From Flexithrix dorotheae DSM 6795 (GTDB taxonomy: Bacteria > Bacteroidota > Bacteroidia > Cytophagales > Flammeovirgaceae): a DNA stretch of 64,000 bases. The position numbers were made by a program, and so were the translations under genes. Shown here piece after piece: positions 46,559-54,970 of this stretch. The notes under the pieces were generated by a model. It was not told where the DNA came from and made no database searches. It was given only the letters and a program-made list of their open reading frames with translations. Location: contig NZ_KB903509.1 in assembly GCF_000379765.1 (NCBI RefSeq), positions 62,001-126,000 on the forward strand. The letters run 5' to 3'. Numbering within the stretch: position 1 is the stretch's first letter; each line of letters begins with the position of its first letter.

Positions 46559-47722
46559 TTAATATTCAATATCTGTAACACTTTTTACTCCACTACCAAT
46601 ATTTACATGGTAGCAACCCAACTGAATATCAAACTCTTTTAAATAAACTTTGCTAATTTCCTCAATAAATTGTGCGGTGTCTTTTTGTTTTACCAGGTTA
46701 ATGGTGCATCCACCAAAACCTCCCCCCATTAATCTACTCCCCACAACAAAATCTTTATCTTTAGTAAATTCAACCAAAAAATCCAGTTCTTTACAACTGA
46801 TTTCATATTCTGTTCTCATACCCTCATGTGCCTGATAAAGCAGTGCCCCGGCACTTTCAAAATCTGCATTGTTCAGCGCATCACAAAAAGCTAAAACTCT
46901 TAAGTTTTCCTCCACAATATATTTACATCGTCTGTAAATTACATCCTCCATTTCACTTTTATGAGCCTGAAGCATATTGATATCCACATCTCGCAAAGAT
47001 TTAATTTCGGGATAATATTTTTGTAATAATGCTACCCCCTCTTCACATTGCGCCCTTCTTACATTATACTCAGAGGAAGCCAATTCATGAGCGATATTGG
47101 TATTGCACAACACAATGGTGAAATCTCCTAATTCCAACGGAAAATACTCATAATCCAGAGAACGACAATCGAGCCGGATTACCTTGTTCTCCTGTCCCAT
47201 CATGCTGGTAAACTGATCCATAATTCCGCACTTTACACCTACATAATTATGCTCTGCTTTTTGAGAACATTTTACCAGTTCCAGGCGAGAAAGACCAAGA
47301 GCAAAAATTTCATTTAGTCCGTAACTTAATCCACATTCAAGGGCAGCAGATGAAGATAGCCCTGCTCCCTGTGGCAGATTCCCGGTAAATACACAATCAA
47401 ATCCTTTTACCTTTGCCCCAGCTTTTTCCATCTCAGCTACCACTCCGATGATGTAATTTCTCCAGCCACCAGAAGGAATTGCGTCCAATTGGGTAAGCTT
47501 AAATTCGTATAACTCCTTTTTATCGATGGAATAAACCCTGGCCAAATCATCCCGGCTACCTTTATTAATGGCAAAAGAAATGTATTTATCAATTGATGCA
47601 GGTAATACAAATCCTTCATTATAATCGGTATGCTCACCAATAAGATTAATTCTTCCGGGAGCCTGAATTTGTAACTGAGGCAATTCTCCAAACTGCTCTT
47701 CAAATGCTTTAGTAATGGTCAT
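46559..47722 (-). CDS. galK: Galactokinase
   Basis: 387 residues, GHMP kinase that makes galactose-1-phosphate. Motif 1 APGRINLIGEHTDYNEGF (about 22-39), motif 2 QGAGLSSSAALE (phosphate loop), motif 3 GSRLMGGGFGGCTINLV, and the catalytic Asp in KCGIMDQFTSMMG. Full length. It lies between the glycosidase gene (110 bases upstream) and galT, all on the minus strand; a 9-bp-arm inverted repeat sits 20 bases before its start codon. Confidence 0.97.
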   Translation of the reverse strand: MTITKAFEEQFGELPQLQIQAPGRINLIGEHTDYNEGFVLPASIDKYISFAINKGSRDDLARVYSIDKKELYEFKLTQLDAIPSGGWRNYIIGVVAEMEKAGAKVKGFDCVFTGNLPQGAGLSSSAALECGLSYGLNEIFALGLSRLELVKCSQKAEHNYVGVKCGIMDQFTSMMGQENKVIRLDCRSLDYEYFPLELGDFTIVLCNTNIAHELASSEYNVRRAQCEEGVALLQKYYPEIKSLRDVDINMLQAHKSEMEDVIYRRCKYIVEENLRVLAFCDALNNADFESAGALLYQAHEGMRTEYEISCKELDFLVEFTKDKDFVVGSRLMGGGFGGCTINLVKQKDTAQFIEEISKVYLKEFDIQLGCYHVNIGSGVKSVTDIEY

Positions 47723-47741
47723 AAGAAATTATACGATAATT

Positions 47742-47766
47742 AATAAACGTAAAACTAACGTTTATT
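47742..47766. promoter_or_regulatory. Operator-like inverted repeat before galK
   Basis: Perfect 9-bp arms AATAAACGT (47742-47750) and ACGTTTATT (47758-47766), 7-base spacer, directly upstream of the galK ATG. This is a likely repressor or activator site for a galactose regulator not in the window. Confidence 0.6.
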
Positions 47767-47832
47767 TAATTATAAACAATACTCCTTCTTCAAAAACCAT
47801 AAATTATTTTCAAATCCTTAATTTAAGGAATT

Positions 47833-50355
47833 TTATTTTTGAATGGCGATTTTATTTACCCCAACTATTTTATTCCCTGATTTTAAAGTAACCAAATAAA
47901 TTCCTTCAGGAATTGCAGCATTTTCCAATTTTACATTTTTTCCCTTGTACAATTGTTTTTCAATTACAATTTTTCCATACGTATCCCGAATTTCAATCTG
48001 GTAAAGTTTATCATTGCGAAGGTTATCCGAAAAATTGATTTCAAACCCATCACTGGAGGGATTGGGATAAATCTGGAAGACTGGTTCTATACTTCCCTGT
48101 TCGTCCCCAATACTTAATACCTGATCTTCCTTCGAATCTACGATAATGTACATAGCTTCTTTGGGCAAAAGAATATTTAATCCACCTTCAATTGGGGTAA
48201 CAGGAATTACTTTTACTTCATAACCGGCAGCATCCAGAACCCTGGCAGATTTAATTTTTGGATTTTTAATAGTAATGGTTACTTCTGTATTCTGTGCTCT
48301 CCAGGGCATTTTCCCAGTGTTATCAATTCGAAAACCTTCCACTTCATTTTCATCTATTTTAAAGGTCGTTTTGGTTTCCACCCATCCACTTGGTCGATAA
48401 ATCGTTCCAATTTGAATCAGGATTTTTTCAGATTCTTTAAGAGCCTTTTCATCCATGGCTACCACATTTATAGCCGCATAATTATTTTCAGTTTCAATGG
48501 TTACATCACTGAGTTCAAAGGATTTTTTCTCCCCAATAAAACCACAAATTCCCTGTGCGGAAGGTGCATTCATGGTCACAATACCTTCTTTATAATTCCA
48601 GTTCAACTCACCTGTGATACTTTTTACAGTTTTGTTTTTATAATCGATTAGATTATCCAGTTCCTCGGAAATTTTGTTGTTTTCCGGATTCCCGTCATAT
48701 TTTACTTCTATTGGTCCGGTGAGATGAGCAATAGGAGAAATTTCAGTTTCCAGTTCATTTCCGGAGTTACCCCATTCATCCCTATTAGGGTCGAAACTGT
48801 TACTTTCACTAATCAGGGGAACTTCCCTATTCCAGATAGACGAAAGTGTTCTTTCTTCATGAACTACTACTTCCCCTTCTTTCAAAAAACCCAGCCTGTA
48901 TAATAATGCATTGGCTGGAAACATTCCGATTTGCCCAGGAGTGGAAACTGTCCAGCGGTACATTGCCTTTTGTCCTCCAGGAAAATTTGTAAAATCCCAA
49001 TAAGGATAATCATCATACGCTCCTGCACTTGGGGAAAACCAAAAGTAGCCGTCCACTCCGGTTAATGACATATAAGAAGCAATTAAAAAAGGCCCTTCTG
49101 CCTGATATTTATGAGGCAGGTTCCAGGCACTTTCCGTTACAAAAAACGGGCGATCGTCCAGTTGCTTAATATTCACTGGCAATTTATGCGGATAATGTAA
49201 AACTGAATTGCCCACATAATGATGGCCTGGATCTATTCTCCATCCACTATTTTCCCCCACATGCTGTGGAGCATAATATCTATTGACAGCCATTACCTCA
49301 CTGGTGGCATTTGTATATCTTTCAGCATCAAAAAGCAAGGTAGGATCGGCTGTTTTCCAGTTATTACCATTAATAAGTTGTTTGCAGCCCAAAGCTCTGT
49401 AATGATCATAAATTTCCGTATAGAAATCCCGTTGTATTTCGGCAAAAAACTGAATCTGATCTGCAAGGCGTTTGGCTTTTCCACCAGACTGAGGTTGAGT
49501 AGCATCCCAAATATGGTAAATCCCTACTCTTTTTTCATCCGCATTATCGGTGTCCATGGTTTCTCCATCCCAGGCTTCATATGCTTTTGTGAGATCTCCG
49601 TATTTTTCTTCAATCCAGGTATAAAAAGAGGTTTCTATTTTTAATTGTAAGGAAGGTTTTACATTGGAAATGGTCCAGAAGAAAACACCATCTTCATTTT
49701 TGGTTTGGATTAGCGCCACAGCCGGTTCATCTTTAAGTGGAATTCCGGTATAAGGATTTTCTTCCGTGTACAAAACCTCCACCCATTTTTTATAGGCTTC
49801 TTTCAAGTTTTCCTCAAAATACATCACCTCCCAGGGTTTCGTTTCCCCATTATAATCCCCCAGATCCCAGGAAGCAGGAATATGATCCACCTTACCAGCC
49901 CAAAAGGGACTAATAGCAGTATAAATCCCTTCCTTTTTCATAGCGGCCACAAGTTTCCATATGGCATCAATTTCATCAGTGTCTACTTCAGTAATATCCT
50001 GACTTGATTTTTTCGGATGAATTCCCCCATGAAACCTGATCAGGTTTACGCCCATTTTCGCCAGAAACCGGGCATAATCTGCCAATTCCTGATCGGAGAA
50101 ATCTTTGGCAAGTACTCCACCCCCAATTGCCCAAAAACGAATTGGCTTTCCATTTTCAGTAACAAATGATTTACCATCAGCAGACAATTGGATAAAGCCG
50201 TTTTCCCCAGCTACCGATTCATTTAAATACCTTAAATCAAGCAGGGCCTCATCAGTAAATTCATCGCCTGTATATTCAAAGGGCCAGGTAGACTGTGATT
50301 TTAAGAAAGGGGAAAATATAATAAAGAGAATGATTGTAAGAATAGTGTTTCGCAT
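47833..50355 (-). CDS. Secreted clan-A glycoside hydrolase with T9SS type A tail
   Basis: 840 residues. Signal peptide about 1-21 (LKSQS). Catalytic TIM barrel about 50-480: KMGVNLIRFHGGIH, ALIQTKNEDG (Asn220-Glu221, the Asn-Glu pair of the acid/base in clan A), and PFFVTESAWNLPH (Glu about 407, candidate nucleophile). A beta-rich accessory part follows, and a T9SS type A tail closes it (FQIYPNPSSDGFEINF ... EGIYLVTLKSGN). The exact GH family is not sure (GH5/GH42-like). As it precedes galK and galT, a galactose-releasing activity on surface polysaccharide is inferred. Confidence 0.85.
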   Translation of the reverse strand: MRNTILTIILFIIFSPFLKSQSTWPFEYTGDEFTDEALLDLRYLNESVAGENGFIQLSADGKSFVTENGKPIRFWAIGGGVLAKDFSDQELADYARFLAKMGVNLIRFHGGIHPKKSSQDITEVDTDEIDAIWKLVAAMKKEGIYTAISPFWAGKVDHIPASWDLGDYNGETKPWEVMYFEENLKEAYKKWVEVLYTEENPYTGIPLKDEPAVALIQTKNEDGVFFWTISNVKPSLQLKIETSFYTWIEEKYGDLTKAYEAWDGETMDTDNADEKRVGIYHIWDATQPQSGGKAKRLADQIQFFAEIQRDFYTEIYDHYRALGCKQLINGNNWKTADPTLLFDAERYTNATSEVMAVNRYYAPQHVGENSGWRIDPGHHYVGNSVLHYPHKLPVNIKQLDDRPFFVTESAWNLPHKYQAEGPFLIASYMSLTGVDGYFWFSPSAGAYDDYPYWDFTNFPGGQKAMYRWTVSTPGQIGMFPANALLYRLGFLKEGEVVVHEERTLSSIWNREVPLISESNSFDPNRDEWGNSGNELETEISPIAHLTGPIEVKYDGNPENNKISEELDNLIDYKNKTVKSITGELNWNYKEGIVTMNAPSAQGICGFIGEKKSFELSDVTIETENNYAAINVVAMDEKALKESEKILIQIGTIYRPSGWVETKTTFKIDENEVEGFRIDNTGKMPWRAQNTEVTITIKNPKIKSARVLDAAGYEVKVIPVTPIEGGLNILLPKEAMYIIVDSKEDQVLSIGDEQGSIEPVFQIYPNPSSDGFEINFSDNLRNDKLYQIEIRDTYGKIVIEKQLYKGKNVKLENAAIPEGIYLVTLKSGNKIVGVNKIAIQK

Positions 50356-50380
50356 AGTTTTCTATATTTCATATTTAGTA

Positions 50381-50525
50381 CTAATGCGATTAGCATCTTA
50401 CTTTCCAGAAAAAGCAGAGTAGTTGAAGGCTTTTATCAAAAAACCTTAATTATTCCAAGAATAAAATACACTGATTGTTGGCGCTTAATCAGGGTAATAA
50501 AAATATAATCGCATTCTAGCGATTA
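50381..50525. promoter_or_regulatory. GCGATTA palindromes upstream of the glycosidase gene
   Basis: A 20-base inverted repeat TAATCGC-N6-GCGATTA (50506-50525, perfect 7-bp arms), and a second GCGATTA-containing dyad CTAATGCGATTAG (50381-50393) only 26 bases before the glycosidase start. The second could overlap the start of transcription. They look like operators for a substrate-responsive regulator of the glycosidase gene. The intervening 50394-50505 shows no other element. Confidence 0.5.
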
Positions 50526-50578
50526 AAATAAGAATAATTTTGAACCCAACTATCCTGTTTTGTCGGGTATCCATTTTT

Positions 50579-50989
50579 TTATTGGTAAAAGGAATTTGCA
50601 TCCACTACCAATGTAGTCAATTCTACGGTATGCCCATCCGGATCTTTGGTATAAATAGAGTGGAAATAATGATGGTCCTGGACATTAAAATTCAATCCCA
50701 GTTCCTTGTACCTCTTTTTTGCCTGTTCAAAGTTTTGTAGCGTAACATTAAAAGCAAAGTGATCAATTTTAATATTTCTGGAGAAAGGATCAGCTTTTTC
50801 ATCATTTAAATTGGCGGGAAACAAAGCAACACCCGATTTATTGGCCAGCATAAAAATGGGAAAATCTCCCCACTCAGGTAATTGATATTTTTTTAAACCC
50901 AGCACTTTTTCGTACCATTTCGCAGAAGCCTCTACATCTTTAACTCGAATAGCCACATGGTCCAGAAATTCAATTTCAAACTTTTTCAT
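50579..50989 (-). CDS. VOC superfamily (glyoxalase-like) protein
   Basis: 136 residues, two beta-alpha-beta-beta-beta modules. Metal-ligand candidates: His in FLDHVAIRVKD, His in KIDHFAFNV, and Glu in GHTVELTT. ASAKWYEKVLGLKKY and DPDGHTVEL are typical of VOC dioxygenase/glyoxalase/fosfomycin-type enzymes. Substrate not predictable. It lies 35 bases after the receiver-cyclase gene on the same strand, so maybe co-transcribed. Confidence 0.88.
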   Translation of the reverse strand: MKKFEIEFLDHVAIRVKDVEASAKWYEKVLGLKKYQLPEWGDFPIFMLANKSGVALFPANLNDEKADPFSRNIKIDHFAFNVTLQNFEQAKKRYKELGLNFNVQDHHYFHSIYTKDPDGHTVELTTLVVDANSFYQ

Positions 50990-51024
50990 TATAATGTCTG
51001 GATTCTCAGGATCTTCAAAACCTT

Positions 51025-52110
51025 CTACTTCTTCCCCAACACCTCATAAACCAAAATCTTCTCTTTTTTGCCTTTTACAGCTACTGGTTCCCAGGCTTTG
51101 GTTTCAAATAAATGACCCACTTTTTTAAATACACTTTCACTCATTAAAATAGAATTAGGGAGCTCTTTGGTAAGCATTTCAATTCTCTTCCCTGTATTTA
51201 CAGTATCTCCCGTAACAGAATATTCAATTTTATCTTCCGACCCCAGGTTTCCAGCCACCACCTCTCCTGAATTGATTCCTATACCAACACTTACAGGTAT
51301 TTTTAAATATTCACGATGTGCCTCATTTATTTCATTTAGTTTTTCCAGCATTTCCAAAGCACAAAAAACCGCATTCTCTTCATTATTTGGATAGGCCACC
51401 GGGGCTCCAAACCCTGCGAATATTTCATCTCCAACAAATTGATTTACCACTCCATTATGCTTTTTAACTACCTCAGTCATCATCGCATAATATGAATTTA
51501 GAAACGAGACTACATGTTTTGGTTGCATTTCCTCACTCATACTGGTAAACCCTCTTATGTCACAAAAAAGGACTGATATATTCCTGACTTCTCCCTCAAA
51601 TATTGAGTTTTCTGTATCATTCAAGGCTTTTTGGACCACCTGTTCCGGAACAAATTTCATGAACAACTTCAGGGTTCGTTCCTGCTCATTTACTTTGTGC
51701 TGAAGTTCCTCCACCAACTGCTTGTTTTTCTTTTGAAGGAAATAAAGTGTTTTGGCATTTTCTATAGTCATTCGGAGCTCATTCTCATCCCAGGGTTTGG
51801 AAATATACCTAAATACCTTGCCTTTGTTTATCGCATCAATAATAGCTTCTATATCGCTAAAACCTGTTAGAATCATCCGAATGGCATCAGGATAAATAGG
51901 CACCACTTTTTCAAGAAATTGGACTCCTGTCATTTCAGGCATTCTCTGATCGGTAATGATTAAATGGACGACATTTTCCTTTAATATCTCCATGGCTTCA
52001 TTTCCACTAATTGCCGTCAGAATTTTAAATTCTCTTCGGAATGCAGCTTTAAATGAAATGAGGTTTTGCTGCTCATCATCTACATAAAGTATCGTAAAAT
52101 TCTTATCCAT
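51025..52110 (-). CDS. Response regulator-class III nucleotide cyclase fusion
   Basis: 361 residues. Receiver domain 1-120: ILYVDDEQQNL (acidic pair), LIITDQRMPEMTG (phospho-Asp), KPWDENEL (Lys); a coiled coil about 130-155; a class III cyclase domain about 175-345: VLFCDIRGFTSMSEE (metal Asp), FVGDEIFAGFG (second metal Asp), SVTGDTVNTGKRIEM (base- and transition-state-contacting region). It should make cAMP (or cGMP) when phosphorylated. No histidine kinase is beside it, so it is an orphan regulator. Uses a TRP-free direct output. Confidence 0.93.
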   Translation of the reverse strand: MDKNFTILYVDDEQQNLISFKAAFRREFKILTAISGNEAMEILKENVVHLIITDQRMPEMTGVQFLEKVVPIYPDAIRMILTGFSDIEAIIDAINKGKVFRYISKPWDENELRMTIENAKTLYFLQKKNKQLVEELQHKVNEQERTLKLFMKFVPEQVVQKALNDTENSIFEGEVRNISVLFCDIRGFTSMSEEMQPKHVVSFLNSYYAMMTEVVKKHNGVVNQFVGDEIFAGFGAPVAYPNNEENAVFCALEMLEKLNEINEAHREYLKIPVSVGIGINSGEVVAGNLGSEDKIEYSVTGDTVNTGKRIEMLTKELPNSILMSESVFKKVGHLFETKAWEPVAVKGKKEKILVYEVLGKK

Positions 52111-52287
52111 TTAATTTTTTCGATTAGTCAACAGCACAAATTTTTCCCTTTCCTGTTAAGATCGGTAAAAGTAAGTATTAAATAAGCACTTATTCAATTT
52201 AAATATACGAGTAAAGGCATATTAAAGTAAATTTTTTAAGGCAAATTATCTAAAAGATTGTTCCAAAGTTCCATCAATTCTTTAATC

Positions 52288-53217
52288 TTAATTCATATCC
52301 TGAGTAGATTTTTCCATTGCGTTCATCTTGTCAACTTTTTCCAGACAATTATAGATCGCATTGTAAATTAAATCTGGGTTTTTCCAAGGGATGAGATGGC
52401 CCATATTTTTTCTGGTAACCATTTCTAAAGACGCATTGGTGATCATTTTTTTTGCAAAAGCAGCATTTTCAAAAGGGACAAGACCATCTTTTTCCCCATG
52501 AATATGAATCGTGGGAACCTTTATTCTTTTCCATAAGGGAAGCATCTTTTTTAACTCCTCCACATGGGAAAGTTTCTCGTAATTGGAGACCCTTAATGTA
52601 GCAGGAACCATCCATCTAAACACAAACCAATCAGCAGGATATGAAATCCAGAATATCTTTTCATGCTCAGGATCAATTGCCGGAGCTGCCATTACCAAAG
52701 CGCCAACCTGATCCGGAAAGTCTATTGCCATCCTGGCCACAATAGGCCCACCATACGAATGGCCCACCAGGATAGCAGGTTTCCCTGATTTATTGGTTTC
52801 TAATATAGGCTGGATCATAGCAGCCTGCCTTTCAATTGAGGTTTCGTGATCACCAAAACCTGAATGACCATACCCTGGCCGGTCTACCGAAACCAACCTT
52901 GCTTTTGAAGCAAGAGAATCATTTGAAATATAATCTATAAATGCGTCAAGGGAACCCGGAGCACCATGAACAAACAACACCATTGGTAGTGTATCAGGTC
53001 CTATTGAAACATAATTAACAGTTCTCCCTAAAGCTTCATATTGGTTTATTTCTGGTTCTATGGATTTGGCTTGAAAATACTTCTTAAGTTTTTCTTCACT
53101 CATTCTAAATTGCAAACAACTACTGATTAATTCGGGTATTAGGACGATAAACATCAAACCCAATAATTTCAGTCTGTGTTTTTTGAAAAGGTTAGTAATT
53201 TTTAGCTTAGTCATCAC
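52288..53217 (-). CDS. Membrane-anchored alpha/beta hydrolase
   Basis: 309 residues. N-terminal hydrophobic segment about 17-33 acts as signal or anchor. Alpha/beta-hydrolase core: oxyanion region LFVHGAPGSLDAF, VSVDRPGYGHSG, nucleophile elbow LVGHSYGGPIV (Ser), acid HGEKDGLVPF (Asp), and base NMGHLIPW (His). All triad residues are present. The lipase/esterase/epoxide-hydrolase group fits; substrate unknown. Confidence 0.9.
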   Translation of the reverse strand: MMTKLKITNLFKKHRLKLLGLMFIVLIPELISSCLQFRMSEEKLKKYFQAKSIEPEINQYEALGRTVNYVSIGPDTLPMVLFVHGAPGSLDAFIDYISNDSLASKARLVSVDRPGYGHSGFGDHETSIERQAAMIQPILETNKSGKPAILVGHSYGGPIVARMAIDFPDQVGALVMAAPAIDPEHEKIFWISYPADWFVFRWMVPATLRVSNYEKLSHVEELKKMLPLWKRIKVPTIHIHGEKDGLVPFENAAFAKKMITNASLEMVTRKNMGHLIPWKNPDLIYNAIYNCLEKVDKMNAMEKSTQDMN

Positions 53218-53563
53218 AGCATTATTAACAACCTCACAGGATTCTTTAGTTCAGAATTGCTTAGTAAAGAAAAAAAATATTTTTTTATTTTTTACTTGTC
53301 CTAATAACCCAATCCTTGGACTGGCCGTCCGCTTTTTTTGCCCTGCGTACCGCTGCAATTCGGATCAAAAACTTATCATTCTGGGCAAAAAATGGCGAGT
53401 AAAAGCGGATTTTATTCTCTCAACTTTAATTACCTGTACTTTTTTAATTTGGAGAAACTTTACCTCAATATCAGGCAGTTGAGGCAAATTAAAAGGTTGT
53501 TATTTCTGTCCAACTACTTTCTCACACAAATTGGGAAATCCATTTAGTTTGCAGGCATAAAAA

Positions 53564-53589
53564 AACCCTGATTTTATTGAATCAGGGTT
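53564..53589 (-). terminator. Terminator of the TerC-family gene
   Basis: Perfect 10-bp stem AACCCTGATT (53564-53573) with AATCAGGGTT (53580-53589), T run on the minus strand. 14 bases after the stop at 53603. The region 53218-53560 has no gene that I can support. Confidence 0.85.
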
Positions 53590-53602
53590 ATCTTATTTGT
53601 TT

Positions 53603-54577
53603 TTAAGCAGCTTTATTTTCATCATCGGGAAGTGTGCTATTTCCATCATTTAAATCAATCTCTATTTGTTCAGCCTTTTGTGGAAAAAGAACCGAAACCA
53701 ATACTGACAGGATAAGAATACCGCCAACAACACCCAAAGCCACTAATACCGGCATATGGTAATAATCTGCAATTAAAATTTTTGTACCAATAAATGCCAA
53801 AATAGTAGCCAGACCATATTTTAAATAATGAAACAAATTCATTATACCGGATAAAGCAAAATACAAGGATCTTAATCCTAAAATGGCAAAAATATTAGAG
53901 GTAAACACAATGAAAGGATCCTTCGAAACGGCTAAAATTGCCGGAATAGAATCCATCGCAAAAATTACATCAGTGGTTTCAATTAAGAAAACTACCACAA
54001 AAAGTGGAGTCGCATGAAGTACATTATTAAGCCTTACAAAGAATTTATCTTCGTGCAGTTCATTGGTAATAGGAAAAACCATTCGAATTAGTTTTATGGC
54101 AATGCTTTTTTCAGGTTCAAATTCTTTTTCTTTTTGAAACATTAATTTTAGCCCTGCAAACACCAAAAACCCGCCTAACAGATATAGTGTGAAATGAAAT
54201 TGTTCAATCAGTTTGACCCCTGCAAATATGAATACCGCCCTGGAAATCAAGGCACCCAACACTCCCCAAAAAAGCACTTTGTGCTGGTATTTACCCGGAA
54301 TATTGAAATAGGAAAAGATGACCAAAAACACAAATAGGTTATCCACGCTTAAGGATTTTTCAATAAGGTAGCCGGTGAGAAATTCAAGGGCCATGGTCTG
54401 CCCTTTCCAGAAATAAATTAAAGCATTGAATGCCAGTGCCAGTGCTATCCAGAATCCACTCCAAAGCAGGGCATCTTTTACTTTTACTTCTTTTTTCTTT
54501 CTATTGAATACAAACAAATCCAGTAAAAGCATTACCAGAACGAAAGCATTGAAAAGGATCCAATAAATTAATGGCAT
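53603..54577 (-). CDS. TerC/Alx family membrane protein
   Basis: 324 residues with nine or so TM segments. Family features: LLDLFVFNRKKKEV at the start, EFLTGYLIEKSLSVDNLFVF (conserved Glu/Asp in the membrane), and FLIETTDVIFAMDSIPAILAV with acidic residues that bind Mn2+ in Alx/TerC metal exporters. Such proteins protect against manganese or tellurite and help metal loading of secreted enzymes. The C-terminus is an acidic tail (EIDLNDGNSTLPDDENK). Single gene. Confidence 0.93.
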   Translation of the reverse strand: MPLIYWILFNAFVLVMLLLDLFVFNRKKKEVKVKDALLWSGFWIALALAFNALIYFWKGQTMALEFLTGYLIEKSLSVDNLFVFLVIFSYFNIPGKYQHKVLFWGVLGALISRAVFIFAGVKLIEQFHFTLYLLGGFLVFAGLKLMFQKEKEFEPEKSIAIKLIRMVFPITNELHEDKFFVRLNNVLHATPLFVVVFLIETTDVIFAMDSIPAILAVSKDPFIVFTSNIFAILGLRSLYFALSGIMNLFHYLKYGLATILAFIGTKILIADYYHMPVLVALGVVGGILILSVLVSVLFPQKAEQIEIDLNDGNSTLPDDENKAA

Positions 54578-54970
54578 TATTCTGTTTTTTGGGTGCTTGG
54601 TAATAATCTTATAAAATTACTATCCTTTGAAAGATAATAATGGTCTTTTATTGTGCTATTCAGCCTCTATTAAAGCCTTTTATACTCTAAAAAGACCATT
54701 TAAGTTACTGATTTGCAAGTAATAGACGAACCTTACTCCTCAGGTCACATGCTTTGTTCAAAATGGATCCTTATTAAGTATTTTACAACACCATTGAAAA
54801 CAAGGAATTATTTACTTTCTTAAACCCAAAAAATTCCTTTCACAATTTCATTAAAAATCAGGAATAAAGATTCCTTGACCTGTTAAACAGACTTTTTTTT
54901 GCATCCAATCCTGATTTTTTGTAATTCAACAATCCATCACAATTTTTGTGGAAACCCAAAATTTCAAAAT
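54578..54970. other. Divergent intergenic region
   Basis: About 390 bases between the TerC-type and SH3-porin genes, which are divergent, so it holds two promoters. Only a weak CAAGGAAT/ATTCCTTG dyad (about 54799-54882) is seen. No gene. Confidence 0.4.

Noticed and set aside
53183-53547. Plus-strand frames overlapping the hydrolase start
   Set aside because: The first is antisense to the hydrolase N-terminus; the second has no family and no regulatory support.
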